From the NCBI GenBank assembly GCA_964017185.1, contig OZ024875.1:51331895-51395894 (forward strand): a stretch of 64,000 nucleotides of DNA, written 5' to 3'. Positions 53,791 through 64,000 of the stretch are shown piece after piece. The number at the start of each line of letters is the position of its first letter. Position 1 is the first letter of the stretch. The translations under genes and the position numbers were made by a program. Under the pieces are notes generated by a model that was not told where the DNA came from, did not search any database, and saw only the letters and a program-made list of their open reading frames with translations. Source of the DNA: Rugalucina vietnamica (Eukaryota > Mollusca > Bivalvia > Lucinida > Lucinidae).

Positions 53791-54087
53791 ATTCTGACCG
53801 TTCAAAGACGATACTTCTGTTTTTGTTGTGTTTGTGTTGAGTTTTTGTGTTGTTTGCATCTCATGTACGTTTTAATATTTAGTGAAGTCGGTGTAATTGA
53901 ATTACCACCTATCGGGAAATAACTGCTCACTCGGCTTAGGATATGTTTTCTTTGTTTTAGTACTTGATTGTCATTTTGGAGTGGATTTTCTTTCATTGAA
54001 TGCGCCATTTCATGAGCATTGCTTATTTATTTTTGCCTTTTAAATTTATTTAAAGCTCTGGTGTATAATCAGTGTGCTTCTGCATAT

Positions 54088-54323
54088 GAGCCGCGTCATG
54101 AAAAAAAAGGATTTTTTGCCTATGCGAAAACAAATGCGCAGATCAACTGTGCAGTAACTGCACAGCTGATCAGCGCCTTCGTTTTCGCTACACGGATAGT
54201 ACAATTCCTCTTCTTCATAAATCCAAAATTTCAAGCTTCTGGCCTGTTTCCGTGACTATACAGGCCGGTTTGTGCCAGACCAGGTCGGAAACCCCGAAGA
54301 CCGGTTTTCTCACGTCGTGGCTC
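54088..54323. mobile_element. MITE with GAGCCGCCTCATG-type termini
   Basis: GAGCCGCGTCATGAAAAAAA to CGGTTTTCTCACGTCGTGGC. The internal hairpin is CAACTGTGCAGTAACTGCAC followed by AGCTGATCAG. Confidence 0.85.
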
Positions 54324-55445
54324 ATATATCCAGTGACAATGCGCTTTCCCGTAGAAGCGTATTCTTAGATTATTTTTTCAGGACATTTATATTGAACAGA
54401 TCCTACAACCGTATATGTGAAATCGGGTTGAAAATAACTGCACTTTGTCATAAAAGTGCAAATGTACAAGGCCAATGTGTTCTTCCTTCTCAGAAAGCAC
54501 GTCTTACGAAACGATTGTTGGGGAAGTCTAAAGACATTCAGAGACATAATATAATAAACGTTTTATACCGTTGAACCTGAAGAACAGTCTATTAAACTAT
54601 TAAAGAGACAGTTAAAGTGCCTTAGCCTAATTTAGACAAGCAACTATTTCCCAGGAGACAGCTAGAAATCATTTTTGGGAGGCCGGAATGTTAATGCAAA
54701 GTTCTATATTGGATATTGTTCAGTAACCATTGCTGAACAATATCTGCCCTGTCTACACTTCAGCAAATGGCTTATATGCAAATCACAGAGGTCAAAGGTC
54801 ACCAAGTGCATATTTTTATTTAAAAAAAAAAAAAAAAAAAAAAACTTTGATAAAACAACAGTCTTTTTTTCATTATTTCTATCAATTTTAAATAAAACAA
54901 TAAAAGATGCATTCAGGCTTTATCTTAGATGTTTATCAACGCATGGCTTTGGATATTAAATCAAAGTACCAAAAGTACCCAAATCTTAAGACTCAGGGTT
55001 GGGTTTGTGTCTTTTAAGTAAAAGGACTATCATGAAACATTAACATTTATTTCAGCGATACTTATAAACAATTAAATTATAAATGCCATGAAGCTTTTGA
55101 TGTCTTTTGATAGGGTATTCAATAAGTAGAATTATAGTTTGTTTGTTGCCAAAATATGTACTCTGACTGCAATATCATGTAAATCATAATTGCTGCCTGT
55201 CTGTCCGTTTTTCACCACAGAAAGCTTTATGTGCATAATACAGTATTCTGACATTGGAACAATTACTTAAGCCTGCTAAGGTGGTAAGTGTATGTTTCCA
55301 TGATAAATAGATGAGATAAGTGTTCCATTGTTGATTAACCCCACCCACTGGGTTCTAGTGTTATCAACCCAAAATAAACACCGCAACAAGGATTTGTGAA
55401 TCTTTGAAGATTTTCATCCAATCAACTATTCATTCATTACAATGG
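54324..55445. other. Gene-free stretch
   Basis: No gene or element recognised, apart from an A tract at 54821-54844. Confidence 0.5.
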
Positions 55446-55634
55446 CATTACGAAAACATGCCTATGAAATATACAGATTTTTCTTAAAAATATTTGATAT
55501 TTTTCTTATTTTTACTCAAAACATGTATTATGGATATACACGACTAACCACAATCTATGTTTTGGAGCAAAAATAAGAAAAACAAGTATATCCCTGCACA
55601 CCCCAGTTTTGTTATATAAAAGTAGGGTATAGGG
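55446..55634 (+). mobile_element. HP MITE, forward copy, cut by an RT-element arm
   Basis: CATTACGAAAACATGCCTAT, a hairpin lacking the CCGCCTCG stem, and GTTATATAAAAGTAGGGTAT, then GGGTACAAGTAGG of the arm at 55636. Confidence 0.85.
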
Positions 55635-56039
55635 GTACAAGTAGGCAAAGATCAGGAAAAGGCGCAACCAGAGAAAGAGTCCCACTCCAAAAACCAAGGT
55701 GGGAAAAAACCAAACTAACAATCAGGTACTTATACCATAAAAACATTTCGTAAGCAGATTGAGCAGCTATTTTCCCAATAGATGGCCACTCAGTTACCTT
55801 AACTAAAAATATGAAAAGATACATAAGGCGCCAACAGCACAAAATATTTTAAACACCAATACATGAAACAAAAAGAACCACCACAGAAGTATCGACTTGG
55901 AACGATCAGTAACACAAAGTTACTGGCGGGTTAAAGTCGATTTTACATGGCCATAACCTCACCCTCAGCTTCTGCAGTGGTTCATAACATTTAGTTAGTT
56001 CTTCGGTCCTCGTGGTTAATCTCTAACTAGTCAATGAAT

Positions 56040-57209
56040 GAGGGTCTGGATGGGGTATAATGATTAAAGAATAATGGCCTAATTTTTTTAATGAGAGTGA
56101 ATAAAGAGCAAAAAATTAAATGATTAGTGAATAATGAGGTCCTAAAGAATAATGAATAAATGTTAATTTTTAATGAATAGCAGAATAATATAATGAATAG
56201 TGAATAATAACATTTTAAAGAATAATGAATATGCTAAAATTTGGCTATGAAATGGTCTTAGATGGCCTCCCTGACATTCCAGAATTTCATTTTTTTCTTG
56301 GGTCTGGGGGCTGGACGCCCCCAGACGCGATTAAGTCCAAAAGTTGTATTCATATTTTAGAAATCCTTGAATGTTTGGAAATACATATGTCTGGAAGCCA
56401 AGCATGTAGGGACTCACCTCATGGGCCAATTGAAAATGTGTCATTTGAAGGCAGAGAAAAATAAATTAAATCATTCTGGATGTTTACTGAGCCAGATACT
56501 ATTTCAATGTTTCGTTTGCTTACGCATATGTATTTTCTTTTTATTCTTTTACCCCACTTTGTCCTTATTATGTATGTTCCAATCCTATAATGATAATATT
56601 TTCTGTGGATGGACATCATCTTGGTGTCTTATATGACAGACCATAATTATAGTGCATTTTGCAATCAGAAACAAGGCAGCACAAAGAATGTTAATGCCAA
56701 TCCATCTGACAATTTAAATGGCACTACATATTTTTTTTTCCTCGCTCGCTCAGTATTAAAGACATTAATAAATTGTATTGTACAATCAGGCGCAAGCACA
56801 AATCCATACATCACATATTACTCCTATGCTAACTAGTTTGCTAAATAAAAACAACACCATTTTATTACACCTTTACCCCTGATGTTACATTTTTTTCTTA
56901 AATAACCTTTGGTATTCATAATTGAGGAGAAAGATTCAGGGTATTTAGTATTTAAGGTGGAGGGGATTATACTCCCAACAGATTTAAAAGGCTAAAACAA
57001 TCGGTCCATGTGGCTTGAGATAAGGGATGTCTCAGGTGGGGAACGCCTTTTTGCGTATGCTTATTAGCTTGGCGAAGAAGGCGCGACTAGTAATATTTTA
57101 ATGAATAATCGAGCGAATTTTAATGAATAAGCCAAAATTTTAATGACAGTGAATAAATGGCTAAATTTTTAGTGATTAGTGAATACCAGGACCCCCCATC
57201 CAGACCCTC
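56040..57209. mobile_element. 1.17 kb element with 6 bp target duplication
   Basis: Starts GAGGGTCTGGATGGGG and ends CCCCCCATCCAGACCCTC, a terminal inverted repeat of about 16 bp. ATGAAT flanks it on both sides (56034-56039 and 57210-57215), and removing it restores the arm sequence TCAATGAATCATCAAG. Subterminal regions are full of GAATAATGAAT-type words. No transposase was found. Confidence 0.85.
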
Positions 57210-57440
57210 ATGAATCATCAAGAACAAACAAATAAATCATGATAAACATCCTGATGAATCAAATACCAGGACTCACAGATTCAGTAAGCTGCCCGACGAT
57301 GGAGATCACTGGGCGCCGAATAATTTACTAACTCCGGAGCAAAAGAAAAACATCAGTTGGACCCCGGTGAGCCAAGCAACAGACAAGAAGCTCCGACCCC
57401 AACCGACTAAAATGAATAGCTTTAAGCCGGGGCCATCATA

Positions 57441-59648
57441 GAGTCTGACGCCCGACCCACCGGCGTGCAATTAAAGAAGGCAGCATAGTTATCAACCGTG
57501 ATTGGGTTAGAAACTAAGCATGCAGACTGTCGCATAACATTCAAGTTATAACCTATACGTCTGTAACTTGTTATGATTTTTTCTGAACTGAAAAGAAAAA
57601 TCATTACTTCCTATAAGTTTCTTAAATTTGTAAACCAAGTCGCCATAAACATCTGGTTCCGAAAGGCCCTCACTTAAAAGGTCTTAACCCAAAATTATAT
57701 TTGGAAATCAATTCATAGTGTCTACGATAAAATTTAGAAAATGTTTTTCGAAGTTTATGATACCGATAGCCCTGTTGGAGACGTTTGGCCGTTAAACATG
57801 TCTTTCGAGCGTTGAAGTCTGTAACATGATTGCAGACTCTAGCAAACCTAATAAGTTGCGAAATGTTTACACCATAAGAAGCACGACGAGGAACGTCACC
57901 ATCCAAAAACGGAAAAGGACATCTATGCCTTAGATTGGGATACTCCCTAATTGACAAATATGTCACTTTCAAAGACGAAAATGCCTAGTTTTTTATTATT
58001 ATTGTTTTCTGGCATATTTTGATTGTCAATGACATAATTTATGTAAGTTTTAACATTAGTTTGGGAATTCACATTTCTAAGCATAAATGCAATACGATAG
58101 ATTGAAAGCAAATTTACTTTTGAACCTGTACTGTATCTCTATAAATACATCTACATAACCTAAATATACTCACTCTGACACCGGTTTGACAAGAAATACG
58201 ACCATGAATGTTTACAATTCTACAGTTGATGTCTTTAAAATTGTCCATAACAACTGTGCTTATTTTAGTTCATGGAAAATTTCAGGAAATTACACATTTT
58301 CGCCTTGCTGACCCTGTTCCCCCCCTAGACCCAGGATGCCACTTTGATATGATGTGTGAATGTGAAAACCACACAAACTGACGAAAGGGCATGCTGGGTC
58401 CCGGGGGGGAACACACCTAGAAATAAACTATAAGATTGTAAATTAAAGATCTTATGCACTATACTAACATTTTTTTCAAAATAAACTTAAAATTACAAAA
58501 CAATAAACAATCAATGTGTGGATATTATTCAGCATTCATATGACAAACAAGCCCATATTTGTTTGACTGAAAAGTGCTGTTGACAAACAAATGCGAATCA
58601 GTTCAAAGTCTAATGGTTTATTTTTGCCGAAGATGGGGTGGGTTGTGAAAATATTTAGTTGCATTGTCTGGATTCTGTTAAATCAGCCAAACTGTTTTGT
58701 AAACGAAAGTGTATATATTTCTTCTCATAAAAATGCTAAATGCAGCCCCATAGTCATAACATGAAAATTTCGTCCTCCCAAATCTGAGATTTAGGGACTT
58801 CGTACATCTAAGGCTTAGATGTCCTTTACTATATCAAAATCAAAGTCATCGCGCTTATCATAAAGTTTAGAAGAAACAAATCCATTTGCAACAGAAAGAT
58901 GTAGATCTAAGAAGGTGGCTTCGGTATCCGAGATATTGACTTTGTTCAACTGTAGTTCAGATGGATAAATTTGATTGACCATACCTTCAAAATAAGGGTT
59001 GTCAATGTTCAAAAGGTCATCGAGGTACATAGAAGTGGAATTAAAAGCCTCGATAACATCAGCTTGATTATCATGGTTAAGAGAATCCATGAAATCTCTT
59101 TCGTAGCAGTATAAAAATAAATCAGCTACGAGAGGTGCGCAATTTGTACCCATCGGAATTCCAACAATTTGTCTGTATAAGTTGGTCCCAAATCTAATAT
59201 AAATATTATCCAGGAGATAGGATAAGGCATCGCACACATTCTGACATGACCAAAGTGTATATCGACTTTAGTCAGAGGCAGTGAAAAAAGACTTTCTGTC
59301 ATTACATGCCAAATAAAGTGAACCATAGCTTTTTAATGTCCTTTTGAAGGTCCACTCTATCAAATCCAGAAGTTTTTCTTTAATTAGATTATGTGGTAAA
59401 GTTGTATATAGAGTAGAAACATCATATTTGGACAAGCTCGTCGCACGGAACCCTCTACACTTCAATTTACTGAGCACCTCACCAGAATTTTTTATTGACC
59501 AAAACCAATTTTTATTTGAAGTTTCATACACTGTCTCACAGTATCTTATAACATGTGATTTGATAGCAGTAAGACAGGAAGTTAATAATTTAGAAAGTTC
59601 AGTAGTAGTACAAGAGCTAGAATTTGCAATAAATCTAGCTTTGCATGG
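57441..59648 (-). pseudogene. RT gene, C-terminal half, interrupted
   Basis: Antisense frames give YDVSTLYTTLP (motif A), GIPMGTNCAPLVADL (motif B), YLDDLL (motif C), and after the insertion FLDGDVPRRASYGVNISQLI and HYELISKYNFGL. Stops and frameshifts near 59260 and 57670, plus a 908 bp insertion, make it non-functional. It ends at 59648 within the region encoding KARF, so the N-terminus is missing. Confidence 0.85.
57917..58824. mobile_element. 908 bp Spy-like non-autonomous DNA transposon, no target duplication
   Basis: Ends read GGACATCTATGCCTTAGAT and the inverse of GGACATCTAAGCCTTAGAT. The uninterrupted RT copy at 23.4 kb reads GGAAAATTTACTATA here; this locus has GGAAAA, the element, then TTTACTATA. 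Nothing was duplicated, and the insertion is exactly between A and T runs, as described for Spy transposons. No coding sequence. Confidence 0.75.
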
Positions 59649-60235
59649 TATTCATTACACAGATATGTTTTCGTGATGGTGTATAGTTGTAACAGAGTTT
59701 GATGAATTCTTTAATGGTGTTGCTTGCTGCGATATCTAGTCACAGAATAAATACAGTAACTTTACTTTTGATTGGTAGCGTGTATGATTGGTCATAAAAC
59801 ACACCTGAAGTTGACGCTCACATAAGGTGCATTGTCTTTACAGGCAGATATTTCTATGGCTATTGTTCCTCTTCCTGGTTCACTATGAGCATTGGTTAGT
59901 AATTGGTAAAAGAAAATATGCACTTACCGTAATGGTAGGAGCCTGCATGTAGGAGGCTTTTCTAGAAATGGTTTCAATACTTGACCCTCTCAACATAACC
60001 AACCTTAGCTTTTGTCCATAGAGGTTAAGCATGAAATTGAACGAACTAAAGCGACCAATGTTTTTAGTCTTAAGTCCAAGATCATAAACTAAGGACATTG
60101 GCGAGTCCGCGATGTGTAACTATACTGACATGGACCCCAAAAAGTTAGATCAGGTGCTCACGAGAAGTTATCGAAACCTGCCCATTATAACATACTGACA
60201 TGTCATTATATTTGATAAAAATGTCAGAGTGTTTT
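59649..60235. other. Centre of RT-element locus 2
   Basis: No RT similarity was recognised. A piece at 59654-59679 (CATTACACAGATATGTTTTC, GTGATG) resembles fused HP MITE ends. The rest shows no gene. Confidence 0.45.
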
Positions 60236-61067
60236 CCGATGGGTACAAATTGCGCACCTCTCGTAGCTGATTTATTTTTATACTGCTACGAAAGAGATTT
60301 CATGGATTTGCTTAACCATGATAATCAAGCTGATGTTATCGAGGCTTTTAATTCCACATCTAGGTACCTCGATGACCTATTGAACATTGACAACCCTTAT
60401 TTTGAAGGTATGGTCAATCAAATTTATCCACCTGAACTTCAGTTGAACAAAGCCAATATCTCAGATACTGAAGCCCCCTTTTTAGATCTACATCTTTCTG
60501 TTGCAAATGGATTTGTTTCTTCTAAAATTTATGATAAGCGCGATGACTTTGATTTTGATATAGTAAATTTTCCTTTTTTGGATGGTGACGTTCCTCGTCG
60601 TGCTTCTTATGGTGTATACATTTCGCAACTTATTAGGTTTGCTAGAGTCTGCAATCATGTTACAGACTTACTTCAACGCTCGAAATAAATGTTTAACGGC
60701 AAAACTTCTCCAACAGGGCTATCGGTATCATAAACTTCGAAAAACATTTTCTAAATTTTATCGTAGACACTATGAATTGATTTCCAGATATAATGTTGGG
60801 TTAAAGACGCTTTTAAGTGAGGGCCTTTCGGAACCTGAATTTTATGGTGACTTGGTTTACAAATTTAAGAAACTTAAAGGAATTAATGATTTTTCTTTTC
60901 AGTTCAGAAAAATCATAACACGTTACAAACGTATACGTTATAACTTGAATGTTATGCGACAGTCTGCATGCTTAGTTTTTAACCCAATCATGGTTGATAA
61001 CTATGCTGCCTTCTTTAATTGCACGCCGGTGGGTCGGGCGTCAGACTCTATGATGGCCCCGACATAA
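60236..61067 (+). pseudogene. RT gene, C-terminal half, one frameshift
   Basis: Begins at motif B (PMGTNCAPLVADLFLYCYE), then YLDDLLNIDNPYFEG, FVSSKIYDKRDDFDFD and RRASYGVYISQLIRFARVC. At about 60667 a 4 bp tandem duplication (ACTTACTTC for ACTTC) shifts the frame, which resumes as FNARNKCLTAKLLQQGYRYH. It runs to EFYGDLVYKFKKLKG, RYNLNVMRQSACLVFNP and the C-terminal RASDSMMAPT. This is the only copy here with the full C-terminus, and it shows no GIY-YIG endonuclease. Motif A and the N-terminus are missing. Confidence 0.9.
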
Positions 61068-61687
61068 AGCTATTCATTTTAGTTGGTTGGGGCCGGAGCT
61101 TCTTGTCTGTTGCTTGGCCCACCGGGGTCCAACTGGTGTTTTTCTTTTGCTCCGGAGTTAGTAGGTTATTCGGCGCCCAGGGATCTCCATCGTCGGGCAG
61201 CTTACTCAGTCTGTGAGTCCTGGTTTTTGATTCATCAGGATGTTTATCATGATTTATTTGTTTGTTCTTGATGATTCATTGACTAGTTAGAGATTCACCA
61301 CGAGGACCGAATAACTAACTAAATGTTATGAACCACTGCAGAAGCTGAGGGTGAGGTTATGGCCATGTAAAACCGGTTTAAGCCCGCCAGTAACTTTGTG
61401 TTACTGATCGTTCCAAGTCGATACTTCTGTGGTGGTTCTTTTTGTTTTATGTCTTGGTGTTTAAAAAATTTTTGTGCTGTTGGCGCCTTATGTATGTTTC
61501 CATATTTTTAGTTAAGTTAAGGTAACAGAGTGGCCACCTATTGGGAAAAAAGCTGCCCATTTGGCTTACGATTGTTTCATGGTATAAGTACCTGGTTGTT
61601 GGTTTGGTTTTTTCCCACCTCGGTTTTTGGAGTGGGAATCTTTTTCTGATTGCGTCTTTTCCTGATCTTTGCCTACTTGTACCTTTT
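61050..61687 (+). repeat. RT-element 3' arm, reference copy
   Basis: Follows directly after the RT stop: TTGGTTGGGGCCGGAGCTTC, TTCGGCGCCCAGGGATCTCC, GAACCACTGCAGAAGCTGAG, TTGTTACTGATC-like words, TGGCGCCTTATGTATGTTTC, and the end CTTTGCCTACTTGTACCTTT. As the natural 3' region of the RT gene it defines the arm. Solo arms elsewhere usually keep this outer end and lack RT, as 5'-truncated copies would. Confidence 0.85.
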
Positions 61688-61690
61688 TCT

Positions 61691-64000
61691 ATCTCGGTTT
61701 TAGTTTATGGCACTGCAGGAATCCAAGTAAAACAGGTCTACTGTGCCATATGTTCACCTTGCTTTTGTTTAACACATATTTGCTGGTTTTAAGCAATATA
61801 TATTCTACTATTAAATGTGTAAAAAGAGATCAAGATAGAAGCAGCGGCCAAAAATGTTGCATTTTTAACTATACCTGACTGCCTTTCACGGGCAGGATAG
61901 AGACCCATTATTTTTTTCAGCAGGCTGGAAATTGTGCTTACCATTAGCATACTATATTCGGCCCCTCTTTTGGCACAACATTTTCAACCTTAAATTGCAG
62001 TTTCCGAATGGATAATCACAGAGCCATCGATGCAGGATGCCACTGTCACATGGTTTAAGTATATGATTTAGCAGCAATGTTGGTGCGATAAAGACCAAGC
62101 ACTGAACTCTAAATTAATATCACTGTACAAACTGCCACAGGTCTGATGCTTACAATCTTACACTCAGTCTTATATGCTCTAAAGCAATGTGGTATATGGT
62201 ATCTATAACACTCATCTCCGACCAAATCATCCAATAAGGAATAAATTGATGCTTCTTTGTGTTTCAGACATAGCTTGTATCTATTGAATGTGTGTGGATT
62301 ATTTTTACACCACATAATTCTCCATTAAAACCAACTCTTACCCTTGATGTCAGGACAGTCCAATGCTAATATTGTGTATGTTCCTAATAGCCCCTACTTG
62401 TCACTTTGAGCACTACCCTCATACAACTGCTCTGTCTTCGTTAAACTTAATCACATTGACTACACATCTTGCAAGATGGAAATTATCTCTTAAATGACAA
62501 TTTCTTGACCCTGTTGCTTTATCAGAACCTCTAATGTTCAGGGATTTTGTGTCAAATGTTTATGTATACCTTCTGTCAAGCGCTGTTTTCCGGCCATTGT
62601 GATTGTTATGCCTCTTTCTCAACCTAGCGCTGTGTTTTAGCTACGGAAGTAGGACCTTTCCATCGTTCAAGTAAAGTACATGTAGCATCAAAGTTCTTTT
62701 TTGGTTTACACATAACTAACAATTATATAAGCTTTGAGCTTCTTACCTTCTTCTTGCCCATACTATCTCCCTTTGAATGTTTTCACTGCTTCTAAAGGAT
62801 CTAAATTTAATGTTTTATTTGTTACCTAAAATGTTGAGACACCAATGATTTCAAAAGCACAGTAACCAGTTTAGTATTGATGATTGTTTCTTGGAAGCAG
62901 CTTACTTACCTTGTTCCTGGCCTGACAGGCTGAGTCATTTTATAATTACATGTATATACATATTGCTTTATAGCATAACAGTCAACTGCCTACTCCTGCA
63001 TTGATGGGTTATTTTTACTGCATTTCTATTTTTTGTGCACCATTCAGTTTTTTAGTGACTGACCAGGCTTTACAATTAAATGTCATTATAAACACAGGGC
63101 TAATAAGTACCCAATAACTTTTATAGACATCAGAAATTTATTTTATGCCATAGAACAGATATCAGAATCTTCGAAAAAAAATTGTAAGGATCAATTTCAA
63201 AACATGCGATATGACGAATTACAAAGGATGGTAATTCTAATTGAATGGAACCCTTAATCTCACTTATTTTTAAGGTATGTATGCCCTGTATGTAAAATAC
63301 ATTGGTTTGTTTGACTAGATGATTTACATCCGAGTTAACCATGTGGAGACATTGCCTCCATTTTATGGGAAAACCCATTTTACCTGCAATGCCAGTCGGA
63401 CCCAATGTTCCCTTGAAATTATCGATACATTTGCAGATATCAATACAATTATGACTTTGATTATTAGTCTCAGTCATTCTCTCATGTTATCAGGAAGACA
63501 AACTTAAACATTTCTTGACAAAGAAATACAGTTGTTCTGTTTCAGAGCGAAGGTGTCCATATTGCAGTACTCTTTGCACTCAATGACAATTGACCCCTGT
63601 CCTGATATAAATAGTCATTTTCATATCTGCAGACAGGCCTAGCTATACTACTCAGATTTGAGAAGCAACATAATATAAACTACATTAATTGGTAATCCAG
63701 CCTCCAATGTCTGTCAAAGTTAAGACTGAGTTGTCTTCACTATCAGTACTTTTAGTACTTTGATTATCATTTTCACTAATTTGGTGTGATACAACAAGCA
63801 AATTATCATTAAAAATAATATATTTTGTATAATTAATCATTAAAACTACCCCAAATCAGCATTCCTTGTGAGCTTTCAATCATACATACAATAAGATATT
63901 AAGAAATTTAGCAATTTTGCACTCCATGACCTTTGATCTACATAATCAATTGCAAGTATGTAGACAGGCCTCACGCTGTTCCTCAAACATTGAGCAAGCT
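61691..64000. other. Apparently unique, gene-free stretch
   Basis: No ORF with recognisable domains, no inverted repeats and none of the window's repeat families. It could be intergenic or intronic. Confidence 0.5.

Larger units (their letters stand above)
55636..61687. mobile_element. RT-element locus 2: two copies head to head with outward 3' arms
   Basis: Order: 3' arm in minus orientation (55636-56039 and 57216-57440, split by a 1.17 kb insertion), RT C-terminal half on the minus strand (57441-57916 and 58825-59648, split by a 0.9 kb insertion), about 590 bp of other DNA, RT C-terminal half on the plus strand (60236-61067), and the 3' arm in plus orientation (61050-61687). Both RT parts lack the N-terminal region. 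The arrangement repeats the outward-arm plan of 22564-25537, with more RT in the second copy. Confidence 0.8.

Noticed and set aside
63130-63507. Frames of 115 and 62 codons on opposite strands near the right end
   Set aside because: They overlap each other, show no domain and have ordinary AT-rich intergenic composition.
1-64000. CRISPR arrays, operons, bacterial promoters or prophage
   Set aside because: Repeats are dispersed or inverted and not regularly spaced, and the gene structure is clearly eukaryotic.

Overview
The window is AT-rich animal nuclear DNA. Genes are sparse, introns are multi-kilobase with GT-AG borders, and many families of short inverted-repeat elements are nested in one another. 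The gene families, together with dispersed repeats carrying AGCTCACCTGAGC and AAGATGGCCGCCAT motifs, suggest a lophotrochozoan and most likely a bivalve mollusc; the species cannot be told from the sequence. No bacterial, CRISPR or phage features were seen.

Two host genes can be assembled across introns with matching splice phases. On the minus strand, a melatonin-receptor-like rhodopsin-class GPCR has exon A at 30946-31261 and exon B at 10742-11562. Its single intron of about 19.4 kb is packed with transposable elements, and the model gives 378 residues. On the plus strand, a Golgi-type carbohydrate sulfotransferase resembling CHST15 has seven coding exons between 39863 and 49613. The model gives 466 residues, with both PAPS-binding motifs and a polyadenylation signal after the stop. 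Every CHST intron carries repeats. One copy of the commonest repeat family lies 5 bp inside the exon 1 donor, and another ends 9 bp before exon 3.

Layout: 1-5.7 kb, dispersed repeats, two foldback copies and microsatellites. 5.7-8.5 kb, a 2.8 kb element with inverted termini. 8.5-10.7 kb, hairpin MITEs and a foldback element. 10.7-31.3 kb, the GPCR gene, whose intron holds a LINE relic, a TA-flanked element nested in a MITE, a reverse-transcriptase retroelement (22.58-25.54 kb) and a 1.5 kb retroposon with 11 bp target duplications. 31.3-39.8 kb, MITEs and a 2.35 kb long inverted repeat. 39.8-49.7 kb, the CHST gene. 49.7-61.7 kb, repeats including a solo LTR and a second, head-to-head copy of the RT element that has taken further insertions. 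61.7-64 kb, apparently unique DNA without a recognised gene.

The most unusual content is the reverse-transcriptase element. It encodes a Penelope/telomerase-like RT with YLDD and no visible endonuclease. At both loci its roughly 0.64 kb 3' arm appears at both outer ends, facing outward. Other notable items are an ORF1-only retroposon, an insertion placed exactly between AAAA and TTT with no target duplication (as described for Spy transposons), and about 22 copies of a hairpin MITE in 64 kb. All family assignments are from reading alone; no database search was possible.
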